NCBI GenBank assembly: GCA_963978545.1
Contig: OZ021727.1
Coordinates: 14,334,743-14,398,742, forward strand
Length of the DNA: 64,000 bases
Direction: 5' to 3'
DNA from: Linyphia triangularis
Lineage: Eukaryota; Arthropoda; Arachnida; Araneae; Linyphiidae
Shown here: positions 56,104 through 64,000 of the stretch, piece after piece
Position numbering within the stretch: the first letter of the stretch is position 1
Layout of the letters: each line of letters starts with the position of its first letter
Notes under the pieces: model-generated
What the model saw: only the letters and a program-made list of their open reading frames with translations
Told to the model about the DNA's origin: nothing
Database searches by the model: none
Translations under genes and position numbers: made by a program

Positions 56104-59100
56104 ATGATAAAATCACCCGAGTCGAATTCCGGAGTCAAATCGTCACATATTCGCAACCAAATTTAAGAAAAGGAAAGAACTTGAGCCTATTTCCCCCATT
56201 GAAAATACACGGTGGGCCCATGTTCAAAGAATTATTGTTCAAAAAGTAAAATATTCAAAATTTTTTCAGTGTAGAGAAGTTGAAGCTAGTATATAGTAGA
56301 ATCTCCAATTACAATTTTTAACACTCAGAAAATATTAAGTGGTTCAAAAATTGGTCCCAAAAAGTTCACGATCAAAATTTTTCGTCTTCAATTTTACACA
56401 TGTTAATCGTACGGAAAACATCAAATTTCTTCATTTTAGAATTCTTCCAATTTTTTTAAACCCACAGATTATTGAAAAAATCACCCGAGTTGATTTCCGG
56501 AGGCAAATCGTCACATATTCGCAACAAATATTAGAAAAGGAAAGCATTTGAGCCTATTTCCCAAATTGAAAATACACGGGGGGGGGGGGGGACAATGTTA
56601 AATGAATTATTGTTCAAAAAGTAAAATTTTCAAAATATTTTCATTGTGTTAAAATTGAAGCTAGTATATAGTAGAATCTCCAATTATAATTTTTAACACT
56701 CAGAAAATATTAAGTGGTTCAAAAATTGGTCCCAAAAAGTGCACGATCAAAATTTTTCGTCTTTAATTTTCCACATGTTAATCGTACGGAAAACATCAAA
56801 TTTCTTCATTTTAGAATTCTTCCAATTTTTTTAGACAGAGGGTTATTGATAACATCACCCGAGTCAAATTCCGGAGTCAAATTGTCACATATTCGCAACA
56901 AAAATTTGAAAAGGAAAGCATTTGAGCCTATTTCCCAAATTGAAAATTCAAGGGGGGACAATGTTCAATGAATTATTGTTCAAAAAGTAAAATTTTCAAA
57001 ATTTTTTCATTGTGTAGAAATTGAAGCTAGTATATAGCAGAATCTCCAATTCCAATTTTATAACACTCAAAAAATATTAAGTGGTTCAAAAGTTGGTCCC
57101 AAAAAGTTCACGATAAAAATTTTTCGTCTTCAATTTTACACATGTTAATCGTACGGAAAACATCAAATTTCTTCATTTTAGAATTCTTCCAATTTTTTTA
57201 AACCCACAGATTATTGAAAAAATCACCCGAGTTGATTTCCGGAGGCAAATTGTCACATATTCGCAACAAAAATTTGAAAAGGAAAGCATTTGAGCCTATT
57301 TCCCAAATTGAAAATTCACGGGGGGACAATGTTCAATAAATTATTGTTCCAAAAGGAAAATTTTCAAATTTTTTTTACTATGAAAAAATTGAAGGTAGTA
57401 TATAGAAGGATCTCCAATTACAATTTTATAACACTCAGAAAATATTAATAGGTTCAAAATTTGGTCCCAAAAAGTGCACGATCAAAATGTTTCGTCTTTA
57501 ATTTTCCACATGTTAATCGTGCGGAAAACTTCAAAATTCACAACCAAATTTAAGAAAAGGAAAGCATTTGAGGCTATATCCCCCATTGAAAATACACGGG
57601 AAACAATGTTCAATGAATTATTGTTAAAAAATGAAAAATTTTCAAAATTTTTTTATTCTGGAGAAATTGAAGCTAGTATACAGTAGAATCTCCAATTACA
57701 ATTTTATAACACTAAAAAAATATTAATGTGTTCAAAAGTTGTCCCAAAAAGTGCACGATCAAAATTTTTCGTCTTCAATTTTCCACATGTTAATCGTACG
57801 GAAAACATCAAATTTCTTCATTTTAGAATTCTTCCAATTTTTTTAGACCCACAGAATATTGAAAAAATCACCCGAGTTGATTTCCGGAGGCAAATCGTCA
57901 CATATTAGCAACCAAATTTAAGAAAAGAACTTGAGCCTATTTCCCCCATTGAAAATACACGGTGGGACCATGTTCAATGAATTATTGTTCCAAAAGGAAA
58001 ATTTTCAAATTTTTTTTACTATGAAAAAATTGAAGCTAGTATATAAAAGAATCTCCAATTACAATTTTATAACACTCAGAAAATATTAAGTGGTTCAAAA
58101 ATTGGTCCCAAAAAGTGCACGATCAAAATTTTTCGTCTTCAATTTTCCACATGTTAATCGTACGGAAAACATCAAATTTCTTCATTTTAGAATTCTTCCA
58201 ATTTTTTTAGACCCACAGATTATTGAAAAAATCACCCGAGTTGATTTCCGGAGGCAAATCGTCACATATTCGCAACAAAAATTAGAAAAGGAAAGCATTT
58301 GAGCCTATTTCCCAAATTGAAGATTCACGGGGGGACAATGTTCAATGAATTATTGCTCCAAAAGGAAAATTTTCAAATTTTTTTTACTATGAAAAAATTG
58401 AAGCTAGTATATAAAAGAATCTCCAATTACAATTTTATAACACTCAGAAAATATTAAGTGGTTCAAAAATTGGTCCCAAAAAGTTCACGATCAAAATTTT
58501 TCGTCTTCAATTTTCCACATGTTAATCGTACGGAAAACTTCAAATGTCTTCATTTTCAAATTCTTTCAATTTTTTTAGACCCCAGGGTTATTGAAAAATT
58601 CTCTCTCGAGTCGAATTCCGCAGTCAAATCGTCACATATTCGCAACCAAATTTAAGAAAAGGAAAGAACTTGAGCCTATTTCCCCCATTGAAAATACACG
58701 GGGGGACAATGTTCAATGAATTATTGTCCAAAAAGTAAAATTTTCAAAATTTTTTTACTATGAAAAAATTGAAGCTAGTATATAGCAGAATCTCCAATTA
58801 AAATTTTATAAAACTCAGAAAATATTAAGTGGTTCAAAAGTTGGTCCCAAAAAGTTCACAATCAAAATTTTTCGTCTTTAATTTTCCACATGTTAATCGT
58901 ACGGAAAACTTCAAATTTCTTCATTTTCGAATTCTTTCAATTTTTTTAGACCGAGGGTAATTGATAACATCACCCGAGTCGAATTCGGGAGTCAAATCGT
59001 CACATATTCGCAACCAAAAATAAGAAAAGGAAAGCATTTGAGCCTATTTCCCAAATTGAAAATACGCGGGGGGACGATGTTCAATGAATTATTGTTAAAA

Positions 59101-62100
59101 AACGAAAATTTTCACATTTTTTTTATTCTGGAGAAATTGAAGCTAGTATATAGTAGAATCTCCAATTACAATTTTATAACACTCATAAAATATTAAGTGG
59201 TCCAAAAATTGGTCCCAAAAAGTGCATGATCAAAATATGTCGTCTTTAATTTTCCACACGTTAATCGTTCGGAAAACTTCGAATTTCTTCATTTTAGAAT
59301 TCTTCCAAATTTTTTAGACACAGGGTTATTGAAAAAATCAACCGAGTTGAATTCCGGAGTCAAATCGTCACATATTCTCAACAAAAATAAGAAAAGGAAA
59401 GCATTTGAGCCTATTTCCCCCATTAAAAATACACGGGGGGACGATGTTCAATGAATTAATGTCCAAAAAGTAAAATTTTCAAAATTTTTTTACTATGAAA
59501 ATATTGAAACTAGTATATAGCAGAATCTCCAATTAAAATTTTATAACACTAAGAAAATATTAAGTGGTTCAAAAGTTGGTCCCAAAAAGTTCACAATCAA
59601 AATTTTTCGGCTTTAATTTTCCACATGTTAATCGTAAGGAAAACTTTAAATTTCTTCATTTTCGAATTCTTTCAATTTTTTTAGACCGATGGTTATTGAT
59701 AACATCACCCGAGTCGAATTCCGGAGTCAAATCGTCTTATATTCGCAACCAAAAATAAGAAAAGGAAAGCATTTGAGCCTATTTCCCAAATTGAAAATAC
59801 ACGGGAAACAATGTTCAATGAATTATTGTTAAAAAATGAAAAATTTTCAAATTTTTTTTTATTCTGGAGAAATTGAAGCTAGTATACAGTAGAATCTCCA
59901 ATTACAATTTTATAACACTAAAAAAATATTAATGTGTTCAAAAGTTGTCCCAAAAAGTGCACGATCAAAATTTTTCGTCTTCAATTTTCCACATGTTAAT
60001 CGTACGAAAAACATCAAATTTCTTCATTTTAGAATTCTTCCAATTTTTTTAGACCCACAGAATATTGAAAAAATCACCCGAGTTAATTTCCGGAGGCAAA
60101 TCGTCACATATTCGCAACCAAATTTAAGAAAAGGAAAGAACTTGAGCCTATTTCCCCCATTGAAAATACACGGTGGGACCATGTTCTATGAATTATTGTT
60201 CAAAAAGTAAAATTTTCAAAATTTTTTCATTGTGTGGAAATTGAAGCTAGTATATAGTAGAATCTCCAATTACAATTTTATAACACTCAGAAAATATTAA
60301 TAGGTTCAAAATTTGGTCCCAAAAAGTGCACGATCGAAATTTTTCGTCTTTAATTATTCCACAGGTTAATCATACGGAACACTTCAAATTTCTTCATTTT
60401 AGAATTCTTCCAAATTTTTTAGACCAAGGGTTATTGAAAAAATCACACGAGTTGATTTCCAGAGGCAAATCGTCACATATTCGCAACAAAATTTAGAAAA
60501 GGAAAGCATTTGAGCCTATTTCCCAAATTGAAAATACAAGGGGGGACAATGTTCAATGCATTATTGTTAAAAAATGAACAATTTTCAAAATTTTATTTTA
60601 CTCTGGAGAAATTGAAGCTTGTATACAGTAGAATCTCCAATTCCAATTTTATAACACTCGGAAAATATTAAGTGGTTCAAAAATTGGTCCCAAAAAGTGC
60701 ACGATCAAAATGTTTCGTCTTTAAATTTCCACATATTAATCATACGGAAAACTTCAAATTTCTTCATTTTAGAATTCTTTCAATTTTTTTAGACCCAGGG
60801 TTATTAATAAAATCACCCGAGTCAAATTCCGGAGTCAAATTGTCACGTATTCGCAACCAAAAATAAGAAAACGAAAGCATTTGAGCCTATTTCCCCCATT
60901 GAAAATAGACTGGGGGACGATGTTCAATGAATTATTGTTCAAAAAGTAAAATTTTCGAAATTTTTTCATTCTGGAGAAATTGAAGCTAGTATATAGTAAA
61001 ATCTCCAATTACAATTTTATAACACTCAGAAAATATTAATAGATTCAAAATTTGGTCCCAAAAAGTGCACGACCAAATTTTTCGTCTTTAAATTTCCACA
61101 TGTTAATCGTACGGAAAACATCAAATTTCTTCATTTTAGAATTCTTCCAATTTTTTTAGACCCACGGATTATTGAAAAAATCACCCGAATTGATTTCCGG
61201 AGGCAAATCGTCACATATTCGCAACAAAAATTAGAAAAGGAAAGCATTTGAGCCTATTTCCCAAATTGAAAATACACGGGGGGACAATGTTCAATGAATT
61301 CTTGTTCAAAAAGGAAAATTTTCAAATTTTTTTTACTATGAAAAACTTGAAGCTAGTATATAGTAGAATCTCCAATTACAATTTTATAACACTAAAAAAA
61401 TATTAATGTGTTCAAAAGTTGTCCCAAAAAGTGTAAGATCAAAATTTTTCGTTTTTAATTTTCCACATGTTAAACGTACAGAAAACTTCAAATTTCTTCA
61501 TTTTCGAATTCTTTCAATTTTTTTAGACCGAGGGTTATTGATAACATCACCCGAGTCGAATTCCGGAGTCAAATCGTCACATATTCGCAACCAAAAATAA
61601 GAAAAGGAAAGCATTTGAGCCTATTTCCCAAATTGAAAATACACGGGAAACAATGTTCAATGAATTATTGTTAAAAAATGAAAAATTTTCAAATTTTTTT
61701 TTATTCTGGAGAAATTGAAGCTAGTATACAGTAGAATCTCCAATTACAATTTTATAACACTAAAAAAATATTAATGTGTTCAAAAGTTGTCCCAAAAAGT
61801 GCACGATCAAAATTTTTCGTCTTCAATTTTCCACATGTTAATCGTACGAAAAACATCAAATTTCTTCATTTTAGAATTCTTCCAATTTTTTTAGACCCAC
61901 AGAATATTGAAAAAATCACCCGAGTTAATTTCCGGAGGCAAATCGTCACATATTCGCAACCAAATTTAAGAAAAGGAAAGAACTTGAGCCTATTTCCCCC
62001 ATTGAAAATACACGGTGGGACCATGTTCTATGAATTATTGTTCAAAAAGTAAAATTTTCAAAATTTTTTCATTGTGTGGAAATTGAAGCTAGTATATAGT

Positions 62101-64000
62101 AGAATCTCCAATTACAATTTTATAACACTCAGAAAATATTAATAGGTTCAAAATTTGGTCCCAAAAAGTGCACGATCGAAATTTTTCGTCTTTAATTATT
62201 CCACAAGTTAATCATACGGAACACTTCAAATTTCTTCATTTTAGAATTCTTCCAAATTTTTTAGACCTAGGGTTATTGAAAAAATCACACGAGTTGATTT
62301 CCAGAGGCAAATCGTCACATATTCGCAACAAAATTTAGAAAAGGAAAGCATTTGAGATTATTTCCCAAATTGAAAATACAAGGGGGGACAATGTTCAATG
62401 AATTATTGTTAAAAAATGAACAATTTTCAAAATTTTATTTTACTCTGGAGAAATTGAAGCTTGTATACAGTAGAATCTCCAATTCCAATTTTATAACACT
62501 AAAAAAATATTAATGTGTTCAAAAGTTGTCCCAAAAAGTGTAAGATCAAAATTTTTCGTTTTTAATTTTCCACATGTTAAACGTACAGAAAACTTCAAAT
62601 TTCATCATTTTCGAATTCTTTCAATTTTTTTAGACCCAGGGTTATTGATAAAATCAAACGAGTCAAATTCCGGAGTCAAATTGTCACTTATTCGCAACCA
62701 AAAATAAGAAAAGGAAAGCATTTGAGCCTATTTCCCCCATTGAAAATACACTGGGGGACGATGTTCAATGAATTATTGTTTAAAAAGTAAAATTTTCAAA
62801 ATTTTTTCATTGTGGAGAAATTGAAGCTAGTATATAGCAGAAACTCCAATTCCAATTTTATAACACTCGGAAAATATTAAGTGGTTTAAAAGTTGGTCCC
62901 AAAAAGTGCACGATTAAAATTTTTCGTCTTCAATTTTCCACATGTTAATCGTACGGAAAACTTCAAATTTTCTTCATTTTAGAATTCTTCCAATTTTTTT
63001 AGTCCTAGGGTTATTGAAAAAATCACCCGAGTTGATTTCCAGAGGCAAATCGTCACATATTCGCAACAAAATTTAGAAAAGGAAAGCATTTGAGCCTATT
63101 TCCCAAATTGAAAATACAAGGAGGGGCAATGTTCAATGAATTATTGTTCAAAAAGTAAAATTTTCAAATTTTTTTCATTGTGTAGAAATTGAAGCTAGTA
63201 TATAGTAGAATCTCCAATTACAATTTTATAACACTCAGAAAATATTAATAGGTTCAAAATTTGGTCCCAAAAAGTGCACGATCAAAATTTTTCGTCTTTA
63301 ATTTTCCACATATTAATCGTACGGAAAACTTCAAATGTCTTAATTTTCAAATTCTTTCAATTTTTTTAGACCCAATGATATTGAAAAATTCTCCCGAGTT
63401 GAATTCCAGAGTCAAATCGTCACATATTCGCAACCAAAATAAGAATTAAAGCATTTGAGCCTGTTGCCCAAATTGAAAATACACGGGGGGACGATGTTCA
63501 ATGAATTATTGTCCAAAAAGTAATATTTTCACATTTTTTTTACTATGAAAAAATTGAATCTAGTATATAGCAGAATTACCAATTCCAATTTTGTAACTCA
63601 GAAAATATTAAGTGGTTCAAAAATTGGTCCCAAAAAGTGCACGATCAAAATGTTTCGTCTTTAATTTTTCCACATGTTATTCGTACGGAAAACTTCAAAT
63701 TTCTTCATTTTAGAATTCTTTCAATTGTTTTAGACCCAGGGTTATTAATAAAATCACCCGAGTCAAATTCCGGAGTCAAATTGTCACATATTCGCAACCA
63801 AAAATAAGAAAAGGAAAGCATTTGAGCCTATTTCTCCCATTGAAAATAGACTAGGGGTCGATGTTCAATGAATTATTGTTCAAAAAGTAAAATTTTCAAA
63901 ATTTTTTCATTGTGGAGAAATTGAAGCTAGTATATAGTAAAATCTCTAATTATAATTTTATAACACTCAGAAAATATTAATAGGTTCAAAATTTGGTCCC
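56104..64000. repeat. Satellite array: ~368-bp short monomers
   Basis: About 21 head-to-tail monomers. The GGGGGACAATGTTCAATGAA landmark recurs at spacings of 365-374 bp; one monomer (57325-57601) has lost about 92 bp. Landmarks within a monomer: TTGAAGCTAGTATATAG, TTGGTCCCAAAAAGTGCACG, TTCCACATGTTAATCGTACG, CGTCACATATTCGCAAC and AGCATTTGAGCCTATTTCCC. The array continues past the window. Frames of 60-92 codons recur once per monomer but begin without ATG, vary in end and show no coding constraint. Confidence 0.97.

Noticed and set aside
56339..63449. A recurring family of 60-92 codon frames of the MVQKLVPKSARSKFFVF type
   Set aside because: One per satellite monomer, starting at GTG or TTG rather than ATG, with variable ends and frameshifts between copies; a by-product of the tandem repeat.

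Overview
This is an AT-rich (roughly 30% GC), gene-poor piece of an animal nuclear genome, almost certainly an arthropod. The evidence is spliced genes with GT-AG introns, an insect/chelicerate-type gustatory receptor, an attacin/diptericin-type antimicrobial peptide gene, tRNA-derived SINEs, and Tc1/mariner-, pogo-, hAT- and LTR-type transposon remains. A chelicerate such as a spider is my best guess from the overall repeat and gene style, but nothing seen here proves it. There are no operons, ribosome binding sites or CRISPR arrays.

Layout. 1-1236: a tandem array of a 148-bp unit ending in a GTGA-rich tail. 1637-2325: a dead Tc1-like transposon. 3092-4123: a 1-kb (CCAA)n/(CCAG)n microsatellite. 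About 5740-12940 and 30825-36995: two copies of a segmental duplication. Each carries a three-exon gene for a 105-residue secreted, glycine-rich, diptericin-like peptide, with matching TATA box, initiator, kappaB-like and GATA motifs, and poly(A) signals. Copy 1 has two MITEs and other repeats in its introns that copy 2 lacks. The roughly 18 kb between them holds dispersed repeats (an 800-bp family here called F1, once split by a solo LTR), TIR elements, and a candidate two-exon gene for an acidic protein built of 9-residue repeats (21790-23966).

36.5-44.1 kb holds a degenerate acidic reading frame on the minus strand, a 1.4-kb TIR element and an AT-only minisatellite. 44488-45717 (minus) is an intact, intronless gustatory receptor. 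44-51.6 kb is rich in tRNA-derived SINEs of at least three kinds that share a CCAACCAACC end; one is inserted inside another. 52111-53717 is a pogo/Tigger-like TIR element with a hAT element nested inside it, both with intact target-site duplications. From about 53945 to the window end is a satellite array. It starts as roughly 880-bp monomers and switches at about 56103 to a roughly 368-bp monomer derived by internal deletion, with recent multi-monomer duplications.

The only genes I hold with confidence are the two antimicrobial peptide paralogues and the gustatory receptor. The former would be fat body/haemocyte-type secreted immune effectors, probably under Rel/NF-kappaB control; the latter is a chemosensory membrane receptor. 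They are not functionally linked to each other. The most interesting signal is the duplicated diptericin-like locus with its paired promoter architecture and an unusually conserved third exon.
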